A stretch of 64,000 bases of DNA, from positions 48,931,511 through 48,995,510 of the forward strand of contig CM064424.1 in the NCBI GenBank assembly GCA_032690845.1. The letters run 5' to 3'. Below, in pieces: positions 1-11,579 of this stretch; the stretch's first letter is position 1, and each line of letters opens with the position of its first letter. Both the position numbers and the translations under genes were made by a program. The DNA is from Eleusine coracana subsp. coracana. Its lineage: Eukaryota; Streptophyta; Magnoliopsida; Poales; Poaceae. The notes under the pieces are model-generated. The model saw only the letters and a program-made list of their open reading frames with translations. It was not told where the DNA came from and did no database searches.

Positions 1-239
1 AAACTTGATGATAGTCTTAAGTAGCTTCCCAACTGGTTTATGCCATGTAGAATGCTTCAGCTTTGTATCAGCGAGCTTGTGAGAATCTTAAAGATCCAAA
101 AATGTCTTCAAGAAATCAATTGGTGCACCAATTAGGTGCACCTAATTAGATGTAACCCCCGACTCTTGTATCATTTGGAAACTACAAATAATGCAAGAGT
201 CCAAATCAAGACTAGTCGTGTTGGCTCTCTTTAAGGAGA

Positions 240-720
240 AATCACTCAAATCATCAAATCTGAGTGATAAATAACTCAGAAGAATGACATCAATCATTAT
301 CGAGTGATAAATGACTTAGTCGAGTGACTTCAATCACCGCTGAGTGGTAGATGACTCAAACCAATGACTTCAATCATTGTCAAGTGCTATATGATATACT
401 CGAGTGACAACAATCACATCCGAGTGAACGTAAGCTTATGACATCAATCATAGCCAAATGACATAGTTTTTGGTCGAGTGGCCTATGAGTGATTTATGAA
501 TCAAACGGGTGACTTCAATCACAGCCGAATGCTTATTTTCTAAATGGGTGACTTCAATCACAACCGAATGAACGAGGCTTTATGACATCAATCATAGCCA
601 AGTACTAAGTTACCATGACTTCAATCATGATTAAGTAACCTTTCCTTAAGAATTGTAATCACTCATATCTTTGAGCTTTATTTTCACTATTATAGACTGA
701 CTTCAATCAGCCGAGTGATG
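240..720. repeat. Degenerate short repeats with core GACTTCAATCA
   Basis: The motif GACTTCAATCA or GACATCAATCA recurs at irregular spacing of roughly 30-60 bases, usually alternating with GAGTGAT/GAGTGGT words. The region lies inside the retrotransposon derivative and has no coding potential. A looser form continues to about 900 as ATCATCAAATCAT and GACCATCAAG. Confidence 0.75.
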
Positions 721-1089
721 CTCAATATTTTGCGTATATGACCATCAAGTCATAGTAACATGATCATTAAATCATGCTTTTAATGATTATGGCATCAACC
801 ACTTATGATAATGCACTTCTCATCAAAGAAGCACATTTGATAGAGTGACCATCAAGCCACTGTTATATGATCATCAAATCATATATTTATATATTATGGC
901 ATCAACCATAAAGTGCCTCTCTTCAAAGAAGCCCCTGAGACAATCGCCATTATGAAAGTCGGTCGCGCTCAACTCAGAATATCATGTCTGAGTGGCAGTG
1001 GTACTTAACTCATGACGATAAGGTCGAGTGAAGAAGACAGTCAAGGTTATTGTAGCTACCGACCGTTGGTGAAGTAGGAATCACTCAAA

Positions 1090-1335
1090 GTCATGATGAC
1101 CGAGTGAAGCCGACAGTCTGACATGTGGCCGACCGATGGTTGCAGTCGAAGCTGGTGTAGCCGACAGATGAAAGCGGTCAGAGCTGTAAACCGACCAATG
1201 AAGGTGATCGGAGCTGGCATGGCCAACCGATGAGAGCGGTCAGAGTTGTAGGCCGACCGATGCAGACAGTCGGAACTGGCACGGTCGACCGACGAAGGTG
1301 GTTGGAGCTATAAGTCGACCGATGAAGGCAAGGGA
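1090..1335. repeat. Tandem ~40-bp repeats (CCGACCGATGA...GGTCGGAGCTG)
   Basis: About five to six diverged units of roughly 37-42 bp are visible, each containing a variant of CCGACCGATGAAGG followed by a variant of GGTCGGAGCTGGCA. They sit within the non-coding interior of the retrotransposon derivative. Units differ by several substitutions, so the array is old. Confidence 0.7.
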
Positions 1336-2159
1336 ATCACTCTATATCGAGTGGTGTATCCGCCTATCCATCAAAATGTTCCTGAAAATAAAGGAAATTA
1401 GGATAATTAGTTATAATTAACATTGTTTGCTTGAAAACTTATTTTTATAAGCCAAACAAATCGGTCGACTGAAAAGTCAAGTACGTATCTATTTTTCTCC
1501 TTTAAGTAGACCGACTGGTGCATAGCAGCGTATTCGTGCGTTAGCAACCAGACTGCTCCACCGTAGGATACTTAGGACAAAATATAAAGAGCTTGGAGCT
1601 CGGTCTACCGCAACAATATCGGCCATAATTTACTCTTGCATAGCAATCAGAACCAATCGACACATAACCTCTCGCAACTTTGGCTCTGGGTTTAGTGTAG
1701 TGACAGTTGGTCACGTAGGAAAAAATTCTTATGACTTAGTCACTAGTTGGCGTAAGACTAAAAAATAAGACCAAATTGTGAATAAAATACAATATATTGG
1801 TCGAGGCAGAAGCCAAAAAAGGTGAAACTAGAACTGACAACATGGGTCATATGGTGTCAGGGCTGATGCACTACTGAAAGGTCACCGACCGACATGTGTA
1901 CTGCTAGAGTCACAAAAAAGTGGGAGAACACGTGTATAGATACACAAAAAGCCCCCTAGCTTGATTGTTTAATACGAAGGATTAAAAAACCAAGACAATA
2001 AAAGGATGGATAAAGACACTAGTTAAAAAGCCCAACTTTACTCATCAAAAAACCTACGATCTTTTGCTTAGAAAACAGAGATAAGTGGCCGTGGAAAAAA
2101 TACTATGAAGGACATAAGTCCAAAGACTCGAAAATAAATCGAGAAAGTATAAAGATACT

Positions 2160-2770
2160 TAGCTTTGATATTCAGCGAGTTGAAGATGAGCCCCCGAGCG
2201 TGCTGATGTTGTTGGCGAGTGGTCGAACGTCAAAGTTGAGTCACCATGTTGCCAGAACATCGAAGCTCGGAGTGGTTGACCGAGACACCGAGTCGTTGAA
2301 GGTGTGGCTGAGTGGTCGAGTGACCGAAGTGCCATGTCATTGCAGGCGTCGTCGAGTAGCCGAGTGGATGAAAACCCAAAGCGTCAAGTCATTGGCGGCG
2401 TCGCTGAGTAGTTGAGTAGCCGTCGAGTCGTAGTGTTACAGCGATGTCGCCGAGTGACTGAGTCAAGGTGATGTCGCTGATTGACCGAGTCGAGACGATT
2501 GGCAATGCGCAGAGTCGTCGAAGACGTCGTCGAGCGGCCGAGTAGCTGAGTGGCCAGGTGAAGGCTGAGTAGCCCACGGGCATGTCTATGTGGCCGTCGA
2601 GTCGCGGCGATGTCGCCGAGTGGCGGTCACCCTCGTCGAAGATGTCGTCGAAGTAAATGGCATTGCCGAGTGACCGGAGTCGTTAGGTTGATGTTGAGCC
2701 CCCGAGCGTGTCCATGTAGTCGTCAAGTAATTAAACCGTCGAGTGGATAAATCTAGGGTGCCAATGGCAT
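2160..2770. repeat. Degenerate GAGTGGCCGAGT/CGTCGAGT-rich repeat zone
   Basis: Words such as GAGTGGCCGAGT, GTCGCCGAGTG and CGTCGAGT occur many times and create short shadow ORFs on both strands. The reverse-complement words ACTCGGCAACTCGG and ACTTGGCGAC fill 16600-16930 of the second retrotransposon derivative. This supports a common, probably non-coding, repeat module shared by the two elements. Confidence 0.65.
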
Positions 2771-3887
2771 CAACCATGGTCCCGTTGCCTTACTGAAGCA
2801 GGTATCCTAACCTTGATGTAGATGGCGAATGGTTGAATGTTACACCGACACCGATCTCTTGTAAGCTGCAGCAGCCCATAAGGTGTGCGAAAAGATGCTT
2901 CAGAACAGCAGCTCCTCGACGTGTTGTTTGATTTGTTGAGCGACCGAGTGTCTAGCAGAGTTGTTGTGCTGATGAAGCAAACCTCCGCATGGTCGAAGCA
3001 CCGTGTACTCAAAGACGGGTGACAAAATTGGCTATGCAATCAGTCAGATTACCGACTGGCTAGTTGTTGCCTTGTCCGTGAGTTGTTGAGTGCTGTAGTT
3101 GCTATCATGCTGGTGACGTAAAGATGACGGTGTGTAGAAGCTGAACGGATCACCAGCCATGTATGCATGGTCCATGTCCATCAGGCCGTCCAGTGATTGA
3201 ATCTATATCTGGCTTGGTACAGACCGCCTCGTGTGGGTACATGGTTGAGCGTGAAGGAGGATGAAGTCAACTTCAAGACTCCGACACAACCTGGTCATGA
3301 TGCCATGTCCTCACGTCCATGTAAAAGAAAGCAGCATGATTAGTTTTCATTAATCAAGTTGATTAGTATATTTGGAATGAAATAATACGACACAAATAAA
3401 GAAAGGAAAGGAACTTCCTTGTTGCTTCTGTGTAGTTCTTGCAGTAGTCGACTCGGACTAGCTCCCAAACACAAGCGACAACTCGATGTCGGTGGTTTGC
3501 TTCATCGGGGAACTCGTCGACTCCTTATGTCTTGATTCAAGCGGCAACCTGGTGCAGTGCATGCACGTCTCCAAGTTTTAAGCAACTCAGCAAGTCGATG
3601 AGTCGACGCATGCACGTATTTAGCTGCCACCACCATGATGAAACGTGAAGATCTCATTGTTAACTTTGTTGGATGTCATCTTGACAAAGACGCGATGACT
3701 TGTGTGATGACACGATGCTTCAACATCGGTCTGCTCACGATTAGATCTTGAAGAAGAAATCTTTCAAAAATATGGTGACTCGTGCGCTTCAACACCGGTC
3801 TGCTCACGATGAAATCTTGAAGTAGTAGATTGAAACCACCGATCTTGATGAGCCGACCGTCGCGCTCCCCCTTCCTGACATGCCAAA

Positions 3888-4317
3888 TGTCGAGACTTAA
3901 TCTCGGCATCAGACATAGGGTAGTTCATCTATGTGGATTTGTAGGAAGAACGGGGGTATGCGCGAGATCGAGAGACGATGGTAACACAAGACGCCGATGT
4001 AGACAGGTTCGGGCCTTCCGAAGGATAATAACCCTACGTCCTGTGTTCTGTGGGTATTTGTATTGATATGTCTAGATCTAAAGATCTAGACGAGAAGGAT
4101 AGACCTAGACGACGATGTCTAGTTGTGTCTAATCTATGTCCCGTGTGGGATCTATATAATTCAGCTTTTTTCTTGAGGAGGACCCCTGCCCCTCCTTATA
4201 TATCCGGAGGGACAGGGTTACATGGCGGAGTCCTAGTCGGTCTACTGCTCTTATCCTAGTAGGAGTCTACCTCCACTTTCCTTCTATGTGAGGTACCCCG
4301 GGTACAGGTCATCGACA
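3888..4317 (-). mobile_element. LTR (5' LTR in minus orientation) of the retrotransposon derivative
   Basis: On the minus strand the segment begins TGTCGATGACC and ends TCTCGACA, giving the usual TG...CA ends with inverted TGTCGA/TCGACA tips; length 430 bp. It contains a TATA-like GGATATATAAGG, then ACAGAACACAGGACGTAGGG and GGCCCGAACCTGTCTA. Both stretches also occur in the LTRs at 14553, 15219 and 19061, so the families are related. The sequence following it on the minus strand matches the internal start of the other element, so I read it as the 5' LTR. Confidence 0.75.
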
Positions 4318-4325
4318 ATAATGGT

Positions 4326-6334
4326 GTGTCTCTTGATCTTGCTTGCTCCACTAGCATGACTAGGATTGATGATGATTGTGAGCTTTTTATTGATCATGCT
4401 AGTGATTCACTTGTTGAGGAGTTCTTTGCTTTTCATACTAATGAGAATGAGGACATACTTGACACTCTTATTCACTTGCGAGGAATTGTGAACAAAATTG
4501 CAGCAACTACTTTCAAGCTTCCCAAGATATTGATAGTCGAGAAGACCCGCACCTTGCTCCCTAGAAGCAAGCTCCTCTACATCACCCTTGATCTCATCAT
4601 GGACAAGAATCTTTCTGTTGATGATGTGATTGGACTGTACTTCAAGGATAAGGAGATCACTGCAAGCTTGAATGGGAAGAAGACATTCAAGGCAAACAAT
4701 GTAGCATCTTCAAGTAAAGGGAAAGAAGTAGCTTTGAGCTTAAACTTCATCAAGCTTCTACAATCCCTTCGGATCAAGACCTACACCAAGCTCTTCATCA
4801 AGCGCATCATCAAGCTCTACTTCAAGTCGTATTCCAAGTTCTACTCCAAGCACTTCGGGTGGACCACGCATTGGTGTAGGGGGAGCACCGACCACAATGC
4901 CCACATGATCATTTGAGATGATCAATCTCACCACTACGGCTCTGGCGCCTCTGCCTCCTCTGCCACAAGATCACTATTGGCATCTTCGTCAAGCTCACCA
5001 ACAAGATTACTTCTTCCAATTTGATGAATTTGTGAGAAATCCAAATGATGACCTTTGTGAGACTCTCTTATGCATTTATGATCTTGTGTGAAGGATAAAC
5101 TCTTTAAGGGGCCTACGGAGGATTGCACCACATGAAGTGATTGAAAAGTGGCTCATGCAAATCACGTCTCCTGAGAGAGATTTCTTGCTTAAGGAGGTAA
5201 TCAATAGAAAGCATGAGCTCTCAATTGAGAGGGCAATGGAGATGATACTTGTGCTCCACTCACAAGTGGGACATGTGTTTGAGCATATCACCGGTCTCTA
5301 TGATCCTCCCCACTACTACATCGATCTCGACAATGTGCACATGGGGGATGGTCATGGACAATGGAGGTATCGTGCTCCCCACCATCCTATACGGAGGACA
5401 ATTCAGGAGGGGATTGCAAGAATCCATATCTATGAGGATGGACTTATCACTCGACGTGATGAGGTTAGTGCAAGTCAATGAAATAATGCTTTGAATACTA
5501 ACCCTTCTTCCTCTAGTGCTTATCTTGTGGCTACCACCAAGGTCAACTACAAGAGTGGAGGTACTCATTGGATTCTTGACAGTGGGTGCACTCAACATAT
5601 GACCGGGAAGACAACCATGTTCACAAACATTGATGAAGACGAAGATAGTGAGAAGGTGACCTTTGGGGATAACTCAAAAGGTAGAGTCAAAGGATCATGC
5701 AAGGGGTCATTACAAAGGAACTCCATCTCTCCAAGGTCCTTCTTGTGGAAACCCTCAATTTCAAACTCCTGTCTATTGGTCAACTTTGTGACATGGGATT
5801 CAAGTGCACATTTGATGAGGATGGTGCAATGATTGAGAATGCAAAGAAAGGGCTAGTATTTCATGAAGTAAACATTGGAGATGAACCAACGAGTGAAGCT
5901 TTGACGAACATGCCCATGGGCGAGGTCTTACCCCGTGATGATGATATTGGTGAGCCCTCTACTTCACCACCTCAACCAACCTCATCCTCTGAGGTACAAG
6001 AACCAACCCAAGATGCTAATGACACACCTTCCACATCCCCCAAGATTCAATGAGAGTGCATCCACCTAGCCATGAGGAAAATGAACAGAGAAGTGAGCCA
6101 CAACCCTCTCCACATACTTCACCTCAAGCTACTTTCCAAAGCTCTTCACATAACATCCCCACATCCACTCCAAGCTCTAGTTCCAAGACAAGAAAGCATA
6201 TGAGTGATTCCACCTCATTGCAAATTCAAGACACTCATATCTCAAGAGAGCAAGCAATCCATGATGCACAAGATACTTCACCTAGACCTCCTCCCACTCA
6301 AGAAGAAGGAGACCCCAAAGTCAAGTACAAGTAG
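4326..6334 (+). pseudogene. Sirevirus-like Copia gag/protease remnant, frameshifted
   Basis: Several plus-strand reading frames carry Copia sequence. 4326-4916 and 5137-5481 look like gag or gag-linker of plant Copia elements. 5491-5832 contains the aspartic protease signature WILDSGCTQHMTG (residues ~28-40 of that ORF). The frame then shifts into 5697-6053, which continues as the pre-integrase type sequence LLSIGQLCDMGFKCTF. It runs directly into a Ser/Pro/Thr-rich linker (to 6334) such as usually lies between integrase and RT. The integrase core is absent, so a deletion has joined the two. No RT or RNase H is present. Multiple frameshifts and stops make it non-functional. Assignment to the Sirevirus group rests mainly on the adjacent 3' region and long LTR. 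Confidence 0.65.
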
Positions 6335-6339
6335 AAGAG

Positions 6340-7435
6340 GTACTTCAACAAAAAAAAGGGCAAAGAAAAAGAGCTCAAGAAGAAGTTCTCACACAAGGCT
6401 CTTGTTGGGGAGTGGACAAGCAACAACTCAAGTGAAGCATCCTCCTCTTCAAGTGATGATGATGAAGTGGCCGGCCTAGCCATGATCAAGACCACATTTC
6501 CACAAGCTCTTCCTCCACCTCCCAAGTGCCTCATGGCCACGAGCCAACTTGGAGAGAGTGAGGATAAGAGCAGCGATGACAACGATGATGAGGAGCCCTC
6601 CTGCGCTGAGATTTGGAGTATGCTTGAGCAAGCCTGCAACATTGCTGTCAAGAAATCCAAAATGTTAGAAGTGGTAAGAAAAGAATGTTAGTTGGCTATG
6701 GACCGTGTTGGTGATCTTGAGAGTGATCTCAAGGACCTTGTCATATTTCATGAGGTCCTAAACAAGAGTTATGACAAACTCAAGGGTGATCATGTAGAGC
6801 TACATGAGAAGTATGAGGCCCTTGAACTTACTTTTGAGGCCATCAATATTGATAACCTTGCCTCTCCTTCCTCTAGTTCATCTAAGAGTGATGCTTCTAC
6901 TATGTGTGATGAACTAACCACCTCTGTTGAGGTTTGTTCCATTGAGTCATTTGTTTTGAAGGAATATCATAAGCTCGAGGAAGAGAGGAAGATGGTGATG
7001 GACGGCTTCGAGAGGCTCACATGTGGTAGAGCCATCCACAAGGAGACTCTTGGGAGAAACCTTGTGAACAATGTCTCCCACCAGGGACTTGGCTCATATC
7101 CTGTCACCATCGGCATCATTAGGACGAGTGACTCCATCCCCAGATGGATCAAACCCCTACTCGCCGATGTCTACTATTGCGAGAGGTGTTGCAAGGATGG
7201 CCACACCATCAAGGATTGCCCTATGGTGAGAAGTTCCATTGTTTTACCTAATGCTAACTTGTTCCATGAGAACACCCATTTCAAGCTTTTTAGGGACAAG
7301 GATGGCAAGGTGAAAGCAAAGGCTTTGGGACCACCAAACAAGAAGAGAAAGATCAAGAGCATATGGGTGCCTAAGTGCATTGTTGATCTTGAGAGGTCAG
7401 TGAAGTACAAGTGGGTGCCCAAGAACAAGACCTAG
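6340..7435 (+). pseudogene. Copia gag C-terminal part: acidic/coiled-coil, CCHC zinc knuckle, WVPK tail
   Basis: An in-frame run starting near 6345 reads KKKGKEKELKKKFSHKAL, then an acidic Ser/Asp stretch, a stop at 6689-6691, and the ORF 6692-7435. That ORF has a heptad-like Glu/Leu/Lys segment (residues ~1-60) suggesting coiled coil. Next comes a zinc knuckle CERCCKDGHTIKDCP (about residues 163-177), then FHENTHFKLFRDKDGK and two WVPK motifs at the end. In intact plant Copia elements of this type the gag zinc knuckle and WVPK tail precede the protease. Here they come after the protease at 5575-5620, so the order is rearranged. It is a fragment with no enzymatic domain. Confidence 0.6.
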
Positions 7436-8120
7436 ATGGTGGTGGTGGTGGTGGACCAGGAGTTTACTTGAAGATCAAGTGAAGTACACTACAAGTGACA
7501 AACCTCAATGACATATCTACTCACGAGGAAGGTATTCATGTTTGTTCTTGGTAGTTGTAGTGTGTTCTTTCTTTTCTTGCATTGCATGGTAATTAGGACT
7601 CCTTTGTGACTAGAATGTTTTGCATCCATGCATGTGTAAAACAAAAAAAACATAGAAAAATTATTCAATGTCTAACACACTCAAGATAGCTATAAGCAAG
7701 GAGGAGTGCTTGAGATGGTGGTTTTGCTTATCTCAAGGCAAGGGTATGGCTTATAGTGAGTAAGCTTAGGAGGGGTTCAAACTTGACATTGTTAGGTTTT
7801 CTTTGTGTCTTGTTTGATATTGTTTGCATTCACATGGCATGTTTACTTTCATTGCATATGTAAAATGCTTGTTGCATGCATCATATGAAACACAAAGGAG
7901 GCTTGTCACATTTGGAGAAACCTGTGCCTCATGATCTATATGAGAATATATCTCCATAAGTGTGACCAAAGGAAGGGTTTGTGCATCATGTCCATTGAGT
8001 CATGTTCAAACGAGCTCCGAGGTTAAATCTACTCGCTCGGCTTAAAGACATGTGACTCATACATTCCCAACACATTAATGACTAACCATTGCTTTCTTTA
8101 AGAAATATTTTGTTGAGTCA
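7436..8120 (+). other. Non-coding part of Sirevirus-like element upstream of its 3' LTR
   Basis: No substantial ORF is present. The stretch starts with a short GGT repeat (7437-7453) just after the gag-like stop and continues as AT-rich unique sequence. It links the last coding remnant to the cluster of polypurine tracts, so I treat it as untranslated interior of the same element. Confidence 0.5.
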
Positions 8121-8126
8121 TGTGTG

Positions 8127-8855
8127 TAGGGGGAGCTATGGTGAAACACTATTGTGACCAAGAATGAGCACCATGAAAGGGGGAGTTTTCCTATCTCTTG
8201 TCATTTATTATTTGCTCGTTGGTTGTCTTGTGCTTTTGCCTTTGGTTTTTTGGTGATAGGTGACAAAGGGAGAGAAGGAACATGAATATCCAAAAGCCAA
8301 GTCTAGATCAACGACACAAAGGGGGAGACGAACATGAAGATACAAGGAAAGAAATGAGGTGACAAAGAAGAACATGAAGATCAAAAGAAGAAGAATGTGG
8401 AGAACATGAAGATGATCAAGACAATGGTGCATGTTCACTAGGAGTACATATGAAGATCATGACAAGATGAACATCTACACTAACATGGAGAAGAACAACA
8501 ATGGTGCATGTCTACAACAACAATGAACATCTACACCGACATGAACATCTACGTCTATGGTGCATGTCTACATCAACAAGATCAACTTCCACGACACCAT
8601 GACAGGCGCAAAATTCAACTCAAGCTTAACTTCTAGTGCACTACATGATTGGGTAGTTCTCCCTCAACACCTAGCACACTCCAAGGGGGAGACTACTTTC
8701 TAGGTAAGGACCAAGGTAATTTTCAAACCTTTCTTTTCTCTTGGTTCCTCATTTTCGTTCGAGTCTTTTGTCCCTTCCATCTTATTCTTTCGGGACTCGT
8801 TTGTTTTGGATCATCATAAGTAGTGGTTTTCATTCATCACCAAAAAGGGGGAGAT
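8127..8855 (+). promoter_or_regulatory. Multiple polypurine tracts (mPPT) preceding the 3' LTR
   Basis: The tract AGGGGGAG or AAGGGGGAG recurs at about 8127-8135, 8177-8185, 8318-8327, 8683-8692 and finally 8841-8854 directly against the LTR start. Repeated polypurine tracts upstream of the 3' LTR are a known hallmark of Sireviruses. The last copy is the probable plus-strand primer. Between them are short AACATGAAGAT and GAACATCTAC repeats (8338-8570). Confidence 0.7.
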
Positions 8856-10913
8856 TGTAAGGTTCATGACCACTGAGGTCACCCTAAGGTATAATTGTTT
8901 TGGTGATGAATGACAAACATAAAATGTGACTAATGTCTACACGAGTGTTGTGCATGTACGAAACCTTATCTACCTTATGATGATCATTAATAGTTGCCAT
9001 GGCAGTTGATGATAATGACCACAAGCATGGAGCCTTGATGAGTTTGATGGAGTCCAAGGATTGATGGAGATGGATCAAGGCTAAGGACAAGCTATGGAGC
9101 AAGTGTTTGGAACACTTGTCTAGTTGTCAGGGCTTTGAGTCCATAGAAAAAAAAAACGGACTATGAAGGGGGTCTAGGTCATGTCTCTTAGGTCACACTA
9201 GTTGGTAATGTGGATGGATCCTCAGTGAAATCACATGCACTAGGTGATAGTAGAGAAACCAAGGAGCTGTTGGAAGAAGCCGGGAAATGAAGTCGAGAGG
9301 AGACGAGGAGTTTCAGCTTCTGCAGGTAAAGACCGGACAGAGAGGTCTTGGAGATCAGACGGTCCGGTGCTCAGAGGAAAATTCTCTATAGAGAATATGT
9401 TGGATGCGAGCAATTCTGTTAGTAGAGGAACCTTAGAGACCGGATAGTCCGGTATGCAGACCGGACGGTCCAGTCTGTATGGAGATGGTTCGGATGGAAG
9501 AGGAAGCTTTAACAATGTCTCTGTTTGGAGAAAGGAGAGAAGAGACCAGACAGTCCAATGTGAAGATCGGACTGTACGGTCATCAGAGGAGGCGACAGAA
9601 CACAAAGAAGAAGTTTCTGTTAGGACCCAGAATTATGAAGACAGGATGGTCCGGATAGTCCGGTCTGTGTCTGGTCAGTATGGAGAAAACAGCAGACAGG
9701 GAGCAACGGCTCTGAAGGAGCCATCCGGTGGAGACTGGACTGTCCAGTCTAGACAGTGACTAGACTATTCGGTCAGTACATCCAGAGAGGCTGTTTCATA
9801 GAGCAACCGCTCGTTTGAGGTTGGAAGCCTATATAAACTTGTTGCTGGGGTCTTGGAGACTGCCTTTGGCCATTGGGATTGCTGGGAGCATCTATTGGGA
9901 GCCAAAGGGCCAAGAGGAGGGCACTAGGAGGAGATATTACATACATACCTTGAGAGTGCTAGTGAGAGTAACTTGAGCATTGATGCACATCTAAGGCTAG
10001 GGTGTCCTTGAGGGTGTGATCTAGGTTGTTACTCTTGGTCTATGATGAGACCTAGACCAGTTAGGTGTCAGTGATTGAGCCTATCATAATCGATTGTGAA
10101 GGCCGTCACACGTTTGTACATGGTTTGTACCCACTGATTAAAGGGGCATCAATAGTGAGCACCCGTGTCGGCTCCGAGAGTCCGGCAAGTTCTCGAGGGA
10201 GGCGAGCTTGTGTCTTGGTGGCAGCGGTGACGTGCACCATGTCTTCACTCCGGGAGTGATTGCGGGCTCGTGGGCGAGAACTCCACATTAGTGGCGGGAG
10301 GGATCGGGACTCCGGCGGGAGCGGTCCAACAAGGAGTAGGGGAAGGCGCCATCCTTCTGAGACATTGGGAAAAAATCATGAGCCATCTCTTACTCTACTC
10401 CTTACTATGATACTTTACTTTCCGCATTTACATACCGTGCTATTCATGCTTGTGTGTTTACCTTGCTCTAGTTGACTACCTTGTAGACTTTCATGAATAG
10501 GCTTTTTTACTTGCTAGTAGTGCTTAGCCTTCATACTTGATTACTAGCATGTATAGGAGTTGCTTTGGCTTCATTGATCACCCTAGTATGTATTGTGCTA
10601 CTCATGCTTGTGTGCTTCCCATATGCTTGTTGTTCTAGTAGCTTTGCATGAGTAGGACTCCTTGCTAGCTAGTTGTGTTCTTCTGTGTATCGTTGGTTAC
10701 TAGCTTGGATAGGAGTTTTTTTGCCTTTGTGTAATCCACTAGTATGCCTAGGTTGCTGTTCCTTTCATTGGTTCATTGTCTTTGCTAGTGTGATCACCAC
10801 TAGAATTGTGTAGGAGTTGTTTTGAGTGGTCAGTTTAGGAATTAGCGAATTTGGTACATAGTGCGAGTTCTGGATTCACCCCCCCCCCCCCTCTCGGTCA
10901 CTCGGTCCTTTCA
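8856..10913 (+). mobile_element. 3' LTR of a Sirevirus-like Copia element (~2058 bp)
   Basis: The LTR begins TGTAAGGTTCATG immediately after the polypurine tract and ends CGGTCCTTTCA, giving TG...CA termini. A TATA-like CTATATAAAC lies at 9829-9838. The segment 9310-9770 is packed with CCGGAC/GTCCGG half-palindromes. A homopolymer C run of about 13 lies at 10879-10891, close to the end. Length of ~2 kb is far beyond typical Copia LTRs and fits large Sirevirus LTRs. No 5' LTR is visible in the window, so insertion age cannot be read. Confidence 0.7.
9829..9838 (+). promoter_or_regulatory. TATA box of the Sirevirus-like LTR
   Basis: CTATATAAAC lies just downstream of the GC-rich palindromic zone and is the only good TATA motif in this LTR on the plus strand. 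It would place U3/R about 1 kb into the LTR. Confidence 0.5.
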
Positions 10914-10969
10914 GATTTTAATATGTCTACCTGCATATTTAGTTCATTTATCAACTAAAAATAGCAATG

Positions 10970-11180
10970 TCTTCTAATATGTAGGTAGTTGCAGCACTTC
11001 CTAGTTCCGTTGAAGCAATTTTGAATAATCGCATTACCATGAGAGGCTTGAAATTTGTGCTACATGTGCTAATCAAGTAGTCTCATTTGGATGCAAGTTC
11101 GATTACTTGGGAGGATCTAGTAGCTATGAAGCAAATATTTCCCTTTTGCGCCTGATGGAGTTGAAGTAGGTTCTCATCAG
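10970..11180 (+). pseudogene. Ty3/Gypsy Pol C-terminal fragment
   Basis: The plus-strand translation from about 10999 reads LPSSVEAILNNRITMRG, then VLHVLIK, a stop, then SHLDASSITWEDL and KQIFPF. This matches the end of plant Ty3/Gypsy polyproteins, where a chromodomain-like tail has the form 'vlVqWsgl...aTWE...l...FP'. Only about 60 residues remain, with an in-frame stop. The Sirevirus-like LTR ends about 60-80 bases upstream and may have interrupted this older element. Confidence 0.6.
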
Positions 11181-11579
11181 AAGGTAGAGAGAATGACAGA
11201 GTAGGTGAAATGCCACTTCCCTTCCCGCAACCTACTGTTCATCCTATTTGTTCCCCAATCCATCAAATCGATTTCATTCCCATGTCCAACGCCTCTTTGA
11301 ACCTGATTCCACACATCAGGATGAGTTACTCCATACATGAGACATCCAGTCGCTCAACCACAACCACCATGCGACCATGGAAAACTCTAGCGTCCTCTCC
11401 ATTCGTCCACCACCGGCCACTCAAGCAAGCTACCCATCACCACTACTACAAGCTCCCCTTGCACCATCGCCCCTGCCAGATCCAGGTCGAGGAACAATCC
11501 CTCCATTGCCACATAATCAAATCTTGATAGATCTTGCAACCTTCTTACAGACCATGAATCTTGACGTATATCGGTAGCT
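11181..11579. other. No identifiable gene; Pro/His-rich short ORFs
   Basis: Two overlapping plus-strand ORFs (11210-11527 and 11377-11577) are C-rich and rich in Pro, His and Ser, with no domain I recognise. They could be an old exon or flank of a retroelement, but neither has convincing splice sites or homology. Confidence 0.35.

Larger units (their letters stand above)
1..3887 (-). mobile_element. Internal region of a non-autonomous LTR retrotransposon derivative (LARD-like), truncated by window edge
   Basis: This stretch lies downstream, on the minus strand, of the LTR at 3888-4317. Just inside the LTR the minus strand reads TTTGGCATGTCAGGAAGGGG, which resembles the TTGGCGTGCTAGGTAGGGG that follows LTR2 of the element at 14553-19484. 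Farther in, a segment mentioning GACCGGTGTTGAAGC and CACGAGTCA (around 3690-3830) also matches the start of that second element. No gag, protease, integrase or RT reading frame is visible; short ORFs are full of low-complexity repeats. I infer a large retrotransposon derivative that depends on an autonomous partner. The distal LTR is outside the window, so neither TSD nor full length can be given. Confidence 0.7.

Noticed and set aside
9240..9759. Overlapping ORFs on both strands (67-121 aa) in the Sirevirus-like LTR
   Set aside because: They are produced by the CCGGAC/GTCCGG palindrome cluster; no domain, and they lie in a U3 region.
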